From contig NBBA01000006.1 of the NCBI GenBank assembly GCA_002794785.1, forward strand, positions 1,674,001 to 1,738,000: 64,000 nucleotides of DNA, given 5' to 3'. Shown piece by piece: positions 1 through 11,554 of the stretch. The notes beneath the pieces are model-generated. The model searched no databases, was not told where the DNA came from, and was given only the letters and a program-made list of their open reading frames with translations. Position 1 is the stretch's first letter; each line of letters begins with the position of its first letter. The translations under genes and the position numbers were made by a program. Source of the stretch: Coniferiporia sulphurascens (Eukaryota; Basidiomycota; Agaricomycetes; Hymenochaetales; Hymenochaetaceae).

Positions 1-987
1 TGCAGTCGGCAGTTTCGAAAAAGCTAAGTACTGACGAGTTGGCCCGGGAAGAAAAAAGCATCTCTCTTTTTGCCATAATCCTTGTCGGTTTCATGATCCT
101 TGCGCTGACGTAGAATTTAACTCTGTTATACCATTCTCGTAAAGCAATTCGGTAGCCTTTGAGGAATATACACTGGTCGAGCACCAGCCCCTCAGGGATA
201 GGTACGTCCCGTATAGGACGAGAACGAGAAGGACCTTGGCGCCTTGGAACCCTTACGTGACTTTCCCACTGTCCCCAAAACGAAAGACTGGCGTCTACAG
301 CACCAGGGACGTTCACATTGAAGCCGACTTCAGCATCATGTGAAGAATCATTCCACGAGATATTTGCCCAGTCCCCGGTCAATATGCATTCCTTGACAAA
401 AACCAAGTCATGCAACTCAACAAGCCTCCCTAAATCCCGCGCCAGTCGCAACCACGAATATCGGTTGTCTAGCATATATTTCATCATGCCCCTCAATGAC
501 TTAGCCCTTTGGCGCGTCGCACAGTGTTTTGTAATAAGTGTTGCTCCAATACCGGAGTTGCAGGAGAGCCTCAGGTTGGTTCCGGCAAGTACTCCGGAAA
601 TTGACCTTCGACAATCATTAGTGTCGACTGGAGGCATCAAAATAACCTGACCTCGTACCCTGAGAATGACAAATCCCCTCCGACGGTGCGAACACCCGTA
701 GATTGTCGGATGCCTGGCATTAACGTCTCCAAATATCCGGTCCTTCGAAAAGTTTCCCTTATCGGCTCGAAACCAGCTGGGATGTCTGAACCACTGTTGG
801 CAGGATGATGACCGGGATAAAATGCATTAAAAAGTTTCTCGAATTTCCCGCCCTCTATATAGCCTACGTCGCCCACTCGAACCATGTCGTAATCACCATT
901 AGGGTTGGGCTCAAACAGAGCGTAGCCAAGATCCAGATGGGATAGCTTATTTGGGTATAGCTCGTGAGGCGGCAGATTTCGCGACAT
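1..987 (-). CDS. Agaricomycete hypothetical protein, 3' end outside window
   Basis: I recognise the general look of a large basidiomycete-restricted family of unknown function but not a biochemical role. The first exon (659-987) opens MSRNLPPHELYP and has the stretch LGYALFEPNPNGDYD followed by VRVGDVGYI, which is typical of that family. An intron of 54 nt (606-658 region) has a CACTAATG branch-site-like motif just before its AG. The second exon starts at 605 and stays open to base 1, containing SCNSGIGATLITKHCAT and, further on, NVPGAVDASLSF and a basic, Arg-rich tail. The ATG at 987 is the first one in frame and begins the conserved block. There is no stop before the window edge, so length cannot be judged. 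Function unknown; confidence is in the gene model, not the role. Confidence 0.7.
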
Positions 988-1501
988 CAGGCAGGGCAGA
1001 GAACAGAGGACGATGTGTACTGGAAGACGGGGACAAAAGCGTCGAATTCCGGGTAACTTTTTCAGCCATTTAAATCATTGTCCACCTGTACAAGCTTTAG
1101 AAGGCAGCCCGGGGCAGTGCAGCTGAACCTAAGACAGCCTATTAATACCGTACACCGCATGAGGCGAACTCAGAGGCCTGGCAGAATGTCGAAGAGATGT
1201 AAGGTGCCTAGAGTATAGAAAATCCTTATTCCCATGCATGTGGGAAGAGGTGTCTCCGCCGTAAGTTATCCGACCGACAGAAAACATCTTAACCCGAGAA
1301 ACGGCCCAGATCAATAGAATCAGGTAGTGTCCTCCGGTGTGAGGACACGAGGCAAAAATCATACATCAGGTTCTCGCCGGGTATGGTCTTAGTAATAATA
1401 GGTTTCTGATAGGGAAGGAACTTGATCAAGAAACGAGTACGTGAAAACGAGTGTAATGCCAGCCCATCTGGCCATGTGTTTTTATTGGCACTAGCCGTTC
1501 T
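988..1501. other. Intergenic region
   Basis: This gap separates the start of the hypothetical gene from the stop of the UCH37-like gene. It should hold the promoter of the former and the 3' end of the latter. Short open frames here have no recognisable protein character. Confidence 0.6.
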
Positions 1502-3162
1502 TTATGCGCCTGCGTTCATACAATCTGCCAAAAGGCCTTCATTATGCAAGGCCAAGATAAACTCTCGTATGAAAGGCTCATAGTCGTGTGTCCGATTTAC
1601 GATTTCAGACTGAAGGGATGTTTGAGTACGAAACCAAGGGGCATAGTATTCGCTGGGGAAAGTGAATGAAGAAGGGCAGGCTCACCCTTGCTTGAATGGC
1701 GTTTTGTACCTCCTCATCGACCGCAATCTTGGCGGGCATAGCATGGCTTACGCAAGTCTGCCATGCGTCCACGAGACTTTCCGGAGGCATCTGCAAAATG
1801 GCAAATTCTTTACCCATTTTCCGCGCACCGAAGTCCTTGGCGAATGGCTGTCCTAATGATGGGGGCTGAGCAAGGGTGGCAAACGCCTCGTCAGCGCAAT
1901 TTAGTAAATCTTCATCGACCTATTAAATCAGTGCAACAAATCATAAGCAAGTTAGCTTTGACATTATTGAAAATGGATGACTTCGTGGCTATCACCTTGT
2001 GACGCCACTCGTCGCCGTACGTTCTGGTCAGCTTCCTTTCAAGTGTTGCCTTCTCCCTCTTTAAAAGCTCCAATTCGTCACTCCTAATCTCATATCGATC
2101 TTGCACGAGCGCAAGAAGGTTAAACTGAATATTTCCCCCTTCTTCGGAATCAACGCCTGAAACCCCGCCGTATTTCTCCATCTTTAGGCGCAACGCCGGC
2201 CGCACAATGTGCTCCCAGCCCTCCGTGCTCCCTGGTGTTGGCAACTCGCCGACCTCAAGCGGTCCAGACTTTAGTCCATCAAGTTCCCACACTTTCCCGT
2301 GAGCTGGTACGTAGCCGATGAAGTGATATGTCTCTGGCGTTTCCTCTTCCGCCGCTAGCTTCTTTTTCTTTAGAGAGACTTTACGCCTCGACCCGGAGTC
2401 GGCTGCGACGGTTTTTGTTCGCTTTCTAACCGGCTTTTTGGATGATGAGACAGCGTCGTGAGTTGATTCAGCAATAGCGCTGATTGATGCCCTCAAGTCA
2501 GCGGGTCTGTGATGTTCCATTATTAGAAAAAGCGATGAAGGGTTGCACCGTTTTCACCTTGCTAGAGAGTTCTGCGTTTCCCTTAATAGTGTAAAATTTG
2601 AGATAGCAAGGCCTTTCATCTTGTGGGTACCGCATATACCTTACTCAGTCGAATCACGCGAGTCTGATGATAACTCACCTTGGGACTCATGTCTGCGGTC
2701 TCCGCCTTGAAAGCAGCAAGGTCATCGCCGAGATCGGCATCGGGGCAGTTAAATAACACATTCAGAATAGCCAACGACGCGCACGCGTCATCGACAAGCT
2801 GATTCGCGAACCAGATGTCCTTCGCAGCAGGGTCACGGAAGTCGCGCGGATGGTGATTGTCATGGCGCCATGTGAAGCACAGTACGAGGCCCTGCGGGCG
2901 GAGGTGGTCGAGCCCCCACGGCTGAATATCGTACACCTCGGCAACTCCAAGGCCGCGTACACCCAGCCCGCGGATGAGCGTAGTAAAGACGCCTTTGACG
3001 AGCACAGACAGGCGTTACACGCCCTCTATCTAAGGCGGAGAGCGGAGACAGAAGCGCGTACGACTGACCAGGATCGGATTCGACGACTGAAAAGGGGCCT
3101 CCAATAAGGTCTATCTTTTCCCGCGATTGGAGGAAATGAGGGGAGCCGTTTCCTCGCGACAT
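1502..3162 (-). CDS. Ubiquitin C-terminal hydrolase, UCH37/UCHL5 type (peptidase C12)
   Basis: Deubiquitinase that cleaves ubiquitin C-terminal adducts; UCH37 orthologues act at the proteasome and in chromatin complexes (family knowledge). My model has six exons: 3069-3162, 2679-2992, 2558-2619, 1996-2506, 1686-1919, 1502-1609, giving about 440 residues in one frame. Diagnostic blocks in order: GPFSVVESDPGVFTTLIR at the N terminus, LVDDACASLAILNVLFNC with the catalytic Cys and the preceding oxyanion Gln (FANQ), MKGLAISNFTLLRETQNSL, then YHFIGYVPAHGKVWELDGL with catalytic His and Asp. The C-terminal ULD part (KEFAILQMPPESLVDAW and DYEPFIREFI) is present, which separates UCH37 from the short UCHL1/L3 type. 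Between them lies a basic linker with RKRTKT and KKKK runs. The ATG at 3162 adds about 20 residues before GPFSVV; an alternative first exon is possible. All four catalytic-site residues look intact. Confidence 0.9.
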
Positions 3163-3346
3163 TCTTCTTCAAAAGCAAATACAACGTAGAATAGGAATGG
3201 TAGTAAGTAGCAGAGCATAGAGTAATCGAATTCAAGGCGAAAGACAAATGAGGTACCGTCGACCAGAGCCTGAGAACTTCTTGCCATTTCCGGTGCGCAG
3301 CCTGGCATGGGTGATTCCGTCGAGCTCGTCACCTCCTGGTACAACC
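3163..3346. promoter_or_regulatory. Divergent intergenic promoter between UCH37-like and epsin genes
   Basis: Only 184 bp separate the two start codons, which point away from each other, so both promoters and 5' leaders must share this segment. I see no clear TATA box. The inference of a shared promoter rests on geometry alone. Confidence 0.5.
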
Positions 3347-5121
3347 ATGTCGCTGCAGCACTTCGGAAAGGCGACTCTGCGCGTCGCAAAGAACTACACC
3401 AAAGGGTACTCCGATGTGCAGACGAAGGTCCGCGATGCAACGTCGAACGACCCCTGGGGCCCGACAGGCCAGCAGATGAACGAGATAGCGCAGATGACCT
3501 TCAATCAGTGCGTATTGTCACTGTTGGGAAGAATTTTGCTGAGCATAATTGCCTTGTCCACAGAAATGACTTTGTGGAAATCATGGAGATGCTGGACAAA
3601 CGGTTGAATGACAAGGGAAAGAATTGGCGGCATGTTTTCAAGGTACGAATTGTGCTCTAATCCCTTTTGGCATTCGTGAAGCTGATAGACTTGGTTTATA
3701 TAGGCCCTAACCGTCCTCGACTACCTCCTGCATAACGGCTCGGAAAATGTCATAATTTACTTCCGGGATAACGCTTATATTGTCAAAACGCTAAAGGAAT
3801 TCCAATATGTGGACGAATACTCAAAGGACCAAGGAGCGAATGTGCGCCAGAAGGCAAAGGATATCACAAACCTACTTCAGGACGAATCGCGGCTGCGGGA
3901 CGAGCGGCGCAACCGTGCGAGCATGCGCGATCGCATGACACGCGGAAACGACGGGGTTGCGGATGATGTCGAGGACGAAAATGCGCGGCGGCGCACGCCA
4001 GCACGCCCACTAGGCGAGCGACGCGGCAACAACCGTGAGGATGACGAAATCAAGCGCGCTATTGAAGAAAGCAAGCGGAGTCTCGCGGTTGAGCAGGCGA
4101 AGACTGCGGAGGAGAATGACCTTCTTCGTGCGATTAAACTCAGCGAAGAGGAGCAGGCGAAGCGCAACAAGTCTATTGAGGAGTCAAACTCAAGGGCCCT
4201 ATTTGACGACGAGGCGCAGGCGTAGGTTGTCATAATAGCTTCGTCCCTTCCGATACTCACTTGCGCATTGCTAAAGCGCGCCACCATCAAACAACCCGTT
4301 CCCGCTTGTCGACCCGTCACTGCAGTTCTCACAGCAGCAACTGCAGCCTCAATATACCGCGATGGCTCCACAGTTCACGTCCTTCAACCCGTATCAGCAA
4401 CAAGCACAGCAGGAAGCTATGCGGGTGGGGTATTATCTAAATTTCCTCGTTTAATAGCTGATTCCTCGCACAGGCTCAATATATGCAGCAGCAACAAGAG
4501 TGGATGCGCCAGCAACAGGAAGCCCAACAAGCCCAACTCTTGCAGGCTCAACAAGAGGAATGGAACCGTCAGCAACAGCTCCTTCAGTTCCAGCAGCAGC
4601 AGCAGCAACAACAACAACAGCAACAGCAACAGCAATTGGCTGCCCAGCAACCTCTGTACCCGCAACCAACAGGCTTCGGGTCGAATAACCCCTTTGCTAT
4701 CTCTTCTTTCGGGCAGTCGCCGCCACCCGTTGCATCCACTTCGAGTAATGCATCAGGAATTGACTCCTTCTCGCTGCCTTCGACGTTCGCCCATTCGCCA
4801 TCTCCTTCCGTGCAGTCCCCTGCTTCGGTGTCGCCTGCACCGCCACCAGCCATGGCGCGGCCAGCAAGGAGTGATGGTGAACACGCACACCTCGCAAGTA
4901 TCCTTGCGAATCGTGGGGATGGCGTGGATACCTTTGGAAATGTTGGCCAGTTACGGTACGATACACACGCTCTTGTTCCGTTTTGCTTTTGATTAACAGA
5001 AATGCCTCACTACAGATACGGACACACGCAGGCGGGTCGTGTCGCGGCGCAAAAAACGGGCCAACACAATCCGTTTGCTGCACAGCAGCAAACAAGCGAG
5101 CAGCCATTCTTTACGATTTGA
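3347..5121 (+). CDS. Epsin (ENTH-domain endocytic adaptor, Ent1/Ent2 type)
   Basis: Clathrin adaptor that binds PI(4,5)P2 through ENTH, ubiquitinated cargo through UIMs and EH-domain proteins through NPF motifs (family knowledge). Six exons: 3347-3507, 3564-3642, 3704-4221, 4277-4424, 4474-4955, 5016-5121, about 497 residues with all phases consistent. The ENTH core is clear: NDPWGPTGQQMNEIAQMTF, DFVEIMEMLDKRLNDKGKNW, VLDYLLHNGSENVIIYFRDN. Two UIM-like helices follow (DDEIKRAIEESKRSL and ENDLLRAIKLSEEEQ). Three NPF motifs lie in exons 4, 5 and 6 (NNPF, NNPF, HNPF). A Gln-rich tract coded by CAG/CAA repeats sits near 4590-4640. The start at 3347 was chosen because MSLQHFGKATLR begins the ENTH domain; upstream in-frame ATGs are not homologous. 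The protein ends SEQPFFTI. Confidence 0.93.
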
Positions 5122-5474
5122 ATGACAAGCTCTGCGATACCCCCCTTGTTTTTGACCGTTGCAGTAGTGTATTTGGTAACCGATTTCTTTTTCCCCTTAC
5201 GAAAAAGATGTGGACGTGGCGTGCATGACTACGATCAAGTATCGTTGTACATCGTTGGATTAGTTACTTTACAATAAGCAGATTATTTGTTTGTCTTGTG
5301 TGCTTTCGCTCTTGTGGCCACAGACCGCCTATAGATATATGGGCTTAGCTGACTGTGCATTTCTCACCGTATTCCATCTGCGCCTCTTGCACCGCCAGTT
5401 CAACTCTTGAGCCAGGTCCGCGGTAAACGCAGACCGCATCTCTTACCACTACCAGCTACCATCAGCATTCCACA
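5122..5474. other. Intergenic region, epsin 3' end and PIN-gene promoter
   Basis: Tandem genes on the same strand flank this gap. A TATAGATATAT-like stretch near 5330-5340 could serve the downstream gene. No coding signal was recognised. Confidence 0.45.
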
Positions 5475-6805
5475 ATGGCAGATTCGAGAGTACGTTCTGC
5501 AGACCCCCGTGCTATGCGAGCTCGACGCTTACAGCCCCGCCACGCAGCCCGACAAGGCGGACTTGACGCACAAGCTCACCGCCGCCTTCCTCAGCCACCG
5601 CGTCGAGGAGCTCACAAAGTCCGTTCTGGAAAAGCAGAACAAGGGGGCCCCTAAGTTCAGGGATAGGCGCGGCTCACGGGGCAGCGCTCGACCCAACTAT
5701 CAGCGCGGTGGTGGCCCACCGCGCGGAGACGGGCCCCGTGGGCGATACGGAGCGGACCGGGAACAGACCGGCGAGTACGGCGCCAGGGACAGGCCCGCGG
5801 GTGAGAAGGTCGCCGACGTCGTCGTCGTCGATGCCAGCGTACTCGTGCATGCACTCGACCAGCTCAAGACATGGTGCGGGAAAGGCAGGGAGGAAGTTGT
5901 CGTCATCCCTCTCGAAGGTGCGTGTGTATGCATACCAAAACTACGGTTATGGATTTCCACTAACGACTATACAATACAATACGGATCTAGCCCTCAATAC
6001 GCTGGACACACTCAAGAAGGGGGCCAGCTCGGGTCAGATTGTGCGGCGTGGGCGGGAGGCATCACGCTATCTCGAGGGACAAGTCGGCACGAACCCGCGT
6101 ATCAGGATCCAGTCGGACAACGAATTCATTCCCTGGGACTCGATTCCCTTCTCGAAGGACGGACAGGATACAACTATTGACGCTGCGCGTTCGCTGTATG
6201 AGTGTCCGGATTGGCTCCGCAGGACCGTCTGTTGCGCACGGTGGGAATATGATCACTTCCTGACGGGAAATAGGACTTCTTCTCCCGTTCAATCCGAATC
6301 AGCCGCAGCAAAGGAAGCGTCTGCCTCTCCAGCACCACCTCCAAATGTTGTGATCGCTGTGTGCTTCGAGGGTGCTCAGCCGCAGGACACTGCGGCCGCA
6401 TCAGAGGTGCCTTTCGTGCGGCAGGTACCCAGACATGAACAGCGCTGCGCAGGTAGACTCGTGGCACACTGGGCCGAGGCGGCAGGGATCCCTGTAGTGA
6501 AATTCGAGGCGCCGATGCGCCGTACCGAGACCAATACACCCGGCAATGTTCGTTCGCTGTCGTCTGAAGGTCGACGTGGAGGCGCTAGAGCGCCCCCGAA
6601 TCCGGTGCGCCAAGAGTTCTCGGGCCCCAAGGCGAAGGGTACAGGTCCGCCCGCTGGCAAGGGCCCAGTTGTATATGGCCCCGGACGTAGCGCCGCGCGC
6701 GATGGAGACGAGATGGTGCAGCGCCCGCCGGTAGTAATCATGATGAAGAATCATAAGCCCGGAGACATCCATCTGCTTGCGAGGGGCGAGAAGCTCGAGC
6801 CGTGA
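5475..6805 (+). CDS. PIN-domain protein (Nmd4/SMG6-like PIN), start region out of frame
   Basis: PIN domains are metal-dependent RNases or their inactive relatives; the closest fungal theme is the PIN proteins linked to nonsense-mediated decay (inference). Exon 1 ends at 5917 and exon 2 runs 5991-6805; the intron between is 73 nt. The PIN core reads VVVVDASVLVHALDQLKTW, then VVVIPLEALNTLDTLKKGAS across the splice, then ASRYLEGQVGTNPRIRIQ. The Asp in VVVDAS fits the first acidic site. An RG/Arg-Gly-rich stretch precedes it. The C-terminal half is low complexity, rich in Pro, Ser and Gly. Anomaly: the only plausible ATG (5475, MADSRVRSADPRAM) lies in a different frame from the downstream coding sequence, and I see no intron of workable size to join them. 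A 1-nt indel near the C run at 5503-5507 or an undetected exon could explain it. Confidence 0.65.
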
Positions 6806-7926
6806 TGAATTGGCCTGCTTTGGTTGCTTCAAGGTGAGTGCTCACGGAAGCGTACTAGACCTATTTTTTGAATTTAGGCACTCAGGACTCAGACAGTATC
6901 ACGTTCCGCGCATGTTTGTGAACGAGGACGGTTTGGATGGAACAGAGAAACCAATTTTGTAAGGACTGTTTGCAGACAGCTAATCACTATTCATACTCAT
7001 ATATCATTTTATTTGCTCTCAGACGGCTCTCAGCCGCCCGTCGACGCAAGGTAGAGGAGACAAGTACCCCGAATCGGAATTGCCACAGCGCTCTCGGACG
7101 TGCCTTCGTACAGCAGCGCACAAACGGACTCAAAGTTCTCGGACCCGGACCCACCCGACTCCTCGTCGTCGAACACTTTCTACTACCCCATCCCCCTCCA
7201 CCTCACATGAAGAACGAGCAATTGAGCACATACACCCCATCGCTTCTCGAAATCGTTTCGTATAGCCGATCTGCGCACAAGTCAACTTTTTCCCTTCGTA
7301 GCGTGTCTCGGAGTTCTCGGATCGGTTGTCGATTGTCGAGTGTTTCCGAGCCTGTATTAGCCCTTGTTCGTCTTGCTTTCAGTTTATTAGCGCCCGTGCA
7401 TCGAGGAGGACGAATTGTCTGATTTGCTGCTTCCGTTCTTCTCTCTTTTCCATTCAATCCCGGATCTGTCTTTCCTCCCCCTTCCGCCGCCCTCACCGCC
7501 GTTTCTACATATGCATTCCCTTTTTTTTTTTTGAAATTTGTCTGGTGCATGCTAGGCGCCAAACGTCTGTGCAATTTGCGTGTTCCGCGTTTTGCCTAGT
7601 TCTTGGTTCTTTACCTATGTATCTCGATACCGAAAATAAACCCCTGAGTTGAAAGCTCTCCTATTTATTCTAACGAAGGGCGGCAATTGAGAATGTTTCG
7701 GTCAAACTGTGGACGAGACGAGGCGTGCGGCAGACGACAATAGCAAAAACAACCAGATGAGATATAAAGGTAGAACTGAGAAATTTTTGGATGTAAATAT
7801 ATATGAAGACAGACACTGACTCGGACAAAGAAGAAAGGCATCAGTTAGCTACAGTACTGTATAGGCTGCAGATGCAAAATGTCTAGAGTAAAACAATGAA
7901 CAAAAAGGCTTGCTTGTAGCAGTTGA
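6806..7926. other. 3' region of PIN gene and intergenic DNA
   Basis: After the stop there is an intron-like segment (about 6836-6878, GTGAGT to TTTAG) that could lie in a 3' UTR. Pyrimidine-rich DNA follows, and an AATAAA near 7634 could be a polyadenylation signal. Open frames here lack protein character. Confidence 0.4.
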
Positions 7927-7998
7927 TACACTGAAGGGGAGTCGAACCCCTGCCGCTTGCTTGGAAGGCAAGCATGATAACCGCTTCACCATCAGTGT
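7927..7998 (-). tRNA. tRNA-Gly (anticodon UCC)
   Basis: A 72-nt cloverleaf on the minus strand. The 7-bp acceptor stem ACACTGA/TCAGTGT is perfect, the D arm has the A-box-like GGTGAAGCGGTTA, the anticodon stem CTTGC/GCAAG encloses loop CTTCCAA with anticodon TCC, and the T arm AGGGG-TTCGACT-CCCCT carries the B box. There is no intron and CCA is not encoded, as expected for a eukaryotic nuclear tRNA. Confidence 0.95.
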
Positions 7999-8357
7999 CT
8001 ACGTCATAATTAGTCAAGTGGTCATATATATGTACTCCGTATTCCTTGTTTGTACGATGCCGCGCGAACAATCAATATTAATCCCCTGTAAGTTCGCCTA
8101 ACCTAATCCCCCCCACCGACAGATATTTCCAGCGGAGCCCGATCCAAACCTAAATCCAAATCCAGATGTATATTTACATGATCCGTACTTCATGAGTAAA
8201 TCGTAAAGCAAGTCTACCGTAATCCCACGCGCGTCTACGCAGAATCAGAATGATCGAAATGCCTGATAGTAATAATAAAAAAAGAAGAGATTGAAGAGAA
8301 GAAATTGGGCGAATAAAAAGAATTGATGGAGAAGAACGGCTTTCTTTTTTGCGTGCG
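7999..8357. other. Intergenic region between tRNA and CoA-ligase 3' end
   Basis: AT-rich DNA with several short A and T runs. Nothing recognisable beyond likely Pol III leader sequence next to the tRNA. Confidence 0.4.
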
Positions 8358-11143
8358 CTATAACTTGGCCTTGACTCCCCGAGTTGAGCCTCTGGCAGAC
8401 TGTTTTTGCCGGTGCGCCCACTCTTTCCGCACGCGCTTCCGCAGATCGTTTTTTACGATCTTGCCGTTCGCGTTGCGTTCTACGTTATTTGCGAACATGG
8501 TGGCCCAAGAGAACATCATTACTCATGAGTGATAATTCGGTAATTCAGGAGAAGGACGGCGCCTCACCGATATGATCGTCTTGGACGAGAACCATTACGG
8601 GCACCGCGTGTGGAGGGAGCCTGGCATCGCAAAAAAAGCATAAACGTGAGCGGGTGCAGATTACGATATGAACAGTGCGCACGTACGTCCTCTTCGCGAC
8701 CTCAATGAGCTCTTCCTCCGTTACCTTACCATGGAAATGGGGCTTCGTGGCAACAACAGCCGCGACGAGCTCCCCAAGCCGTTTGTCCGGCACGCTCACT
8801 GCCGCAGCATCGAGCACCCGCTCATCCGCGTACAGCGCGTTCTCGACTTCCACGGAATGCTAAAAGAGAAAAGAAAAAACGTTCATAGAACGGGCCGGTG
8901 TGAGCACGTGAAAGAAAAAAGACGATTGGGCGCGGGAAAGTCCGACTGACGATATTTTCCCCGCCTTGCATGTGAAAAAAAAGGGGACGAGTTAGCTGTC
9001 CGTCTGCACCCGTCCATAAGCGTAGCTCGAATCACCTCTGATAATGATATCCTTGACTGTTATGGGCGGATAGACTAGGCGTCAGTGCGATAGACTATAC
9101 GCGTCCAGAGGATCTTGCCTACCTCGATCTTTAATAAATAGAAACCCCTCCTCGTCTATACTTGCCAGGTCTCCTGTTTTAAACCATCCGTCACGCGTAA
9201 TCGCCTTGTCCGTGGCGACTAGCAAGGGATACAGTATTAGCCAGCGCCACAGGGGGACCAGACCAGGGGTAAATTGAATTGCGTACCCGGATCGTTCAAA
9301 TACCCCTTCATGATATTCGGTCCCTTTCTGTCATGAGAATCCGATTAGGTTCGCGGGGGAAGGTTAAGGAAGAGCATGCGGCTGACGTACATCCAAAGCT
9401 CTCCGACTTCCCCGGGAGGCATAACCTTCTGAGTTGCTTGATCAACAATGAGTAACTCATTGACCGGAGAGGCTAGACCGCTATTAATATGCTCAGTACA
9501 GTTCCGGTCATAAACTGGTTCTCGGGTTTACTAACGTGCTAGTTGGTCGGACCACGAAGTCTTTTGGGAAGTAGTTAATATGAGAATAAAAGCGGTACAC
9601 GGAATCATCAAACCTTCGGCTAATACGCGTTGTCTTAATTACTATTATAGTTCAGGGGAAAAAACGAAGCAGCTCTGCTTACCTTGTATGCTTGCAACAC
9701 CGGCATTTGTTTCGCTTAAACCGTAGCCTTGGCCGCTTTTTCCATCAGCACTAAGCGTCAAATGTATTCACAGCCAGATAGTAAAAGGACACTTACGGTT
9801 CGACACTACGGAAGCGCCTGTAAACGTCCCTCGGCATCGCCTCTGAGGTAGGTGCTCCACCACAGGTTAAACTCTCTAATGCGATGGACTCAAGCGAGGT
9901 TTCGATCAAATCCATGATTACCGAAGGAACACCCCAGCGGAGGTTATGCGCTCCTTTACAATGAGGCGCGCAGCTGTTGCCGAGGACGCTGAGCATCAGG
10001 GGTACTGAAGCTTGCGATCGGGCTCACCTTCTTCCTTGTCCCATTTACGGGTGAGAACAATTTTCGCGCCCAATGCGGTGTTAGTCATCTGCGGTGCCGG
10101 GAGATAGTCAACTTCAAAGCTGAAAATTCCGGACCACCAAGAAGAAAACACAAACCATCGCACTTGTCAGGCCCGTCACATGGAACAACGGTATACTGAT
10201 CAACACCGCCTTCTGCGGATCGAGCGGGCCGGGCTCAACGATATCCTCTCCCCTGCGCAGCATCGCACGCATTTTGGCGGCGAACGTGTTGAAGATGCTC
10301 GTTAGGAAGGCGCGATGGGACGAGAGGACACCCTTCGGAAAACCAGTCGTCCCCGACGTGAAGAAGATCGTCGCGTCGTCCTCCGGCGTCGCGTCTGGCG
10401 TCGCGCGCCAGGCTTCGTCCGGCCCTTGGTAGGCCTCGAGGGCGTCCTCTATAGGGGACATGCCCTTCCACTTCCATTTCTCTGGGGAATGGGAACCGGA
10501 GCTCCGTGTGCGGACGACAAATACTTTGTTGAGGGCCGTCCTCTGCTTCAGCTCGTCGAGCTGCATGCCCGCGAGCCTTTCTGCGCGCTCGGGGTCTACG
10601 AAAATGACCTTGGGGTTTGTTATGGAGATGCAGTGCAGGAGGGGCTTCGGTGGCGACCACGCGTTTATCATTGTCGGTACACTTCCGAGCAGCTGGGCCG
10701 CCCAGAATATTATCAAGAACTCGGGAAAATTCCGCATCATGATAGCGACTTGATCGGAGAACTAATGAGCAGACCGGAGAGGCGAGAGATGAAAAGATCG
10801 AGCGCACCTTTGTCCCCTTTCCGAACCCCGTATTTGGTGTACAGGAGACTCGCGAGCTTGGACGCACGCTCGTGCAGCTGACCGTACGTGTAGCGCTCAT
10901 TCTCATACACAACATAATCTCTATCTTTCCATAGTGCGCAACGGTCGAGCCAGAAGGCTCGCGAATTCTAAGCGCCAAAAGGACACGGATCGCGGAATTA
11001 GTCAGTCGGTACATGCCAAGTAGCGTAAAGGTTCCCACCGGCGGAAGGTGTTTGTATACGCGCATAACGCGACCGTCGACGATTGTCAACTCTGTCTCAT
11101 GCATCTTTCCCGGACCAGTCATGATCGCGTTGCACTCTGCCAT
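8358..11143 (-). CDS. AMP-dependent acyl-CoA ligase / synthetase (ANL superfamily), 1-nt frameshift
   Basis: Activates a carboxylic acid as acyl-AMP, then transfers it to CoA; the substrate cannot be read from sequence. Start at 11143 ([16 protein letters not shown]). Clear exons: 11039-11143, 10808-10967, 10156-10748, 10028-10088, 9797-9973, 9683-9750, then several small exons to the stop at 8358. Motifs in order: the P-loop-like [35 protein letters not shown] with [42 protein letters not shown] across introns, and [13 protein letters not shown] with the catalytic C-terminal Lys. The product would be about 560 residues. Anomaly: at the C run 9932-9935 the frame [11 protein letters not shown] and the frame VPSVIMD differ by one base, so one nucleotide is missing inside a conserved block. 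Everything else is intact, so this is either a recent null allele or a homopolymer sequence error. Confidence 0.85.
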
Positions 11144-11554
11144 CGAACGAGCGGGCGTCCAGTGGAAGGGCGGGGGCGGGGGCGGGCGGCGTCGGTCATG
11201 TCTGAGGTGGTATCTGTCGGACGCTGCTAGGTGATGCGGAAAGGGGGGTCGGCCAGGCAAGAGCGCAAGGAAAAGGAAAAGGAAGGGGAGAAGGGAGAGG
11301 CCATGATACGCGGGGACGGGAAGCTATAAGTAAGACTGCATAGAGAGTGGGAGGGGAGGTCGACCGGTATTCGGTTTGCCGGTCGGCAGTCGCGGATATC
11401 CTGTGACGAATCACGCTCACATGCCCGCGGGCCTCTCCGATAGGCCGTTCAATCCCTCGGCCGTACATACAACGAGTGGTATATAGCATAGACAACAAAC
11501 ATACAAAATAGCAACAGCAACACGACACGACAGCAATACAGCGCAATCAGTCCC
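11144..11554. other. Intergenic region, CoA-ligase promoter
   Basis: Lies upstream of the CoA-ligase start and downstream of DUF7918 gene P1. A G-rich run at 11166-11190 lies just upstream of the start codon. No gene recognised. Confidence 0.4.

Noticed and set aside
4417..4669. Minus-strand ORFs rich in Leu or Val/Ala opposite the epsin Gln tract
   Set aside because: These are antisense readings of the CAG/CAA repeat; the epsin frame has clear homology and splice structure.
6937..7422. Plus-strand ORF of 161 codons after the PIN gene
   Set aside because: No protein-like composition, no recognisable motif, lies in a pyrimidine-rich 3' region, and has no good initiation context.
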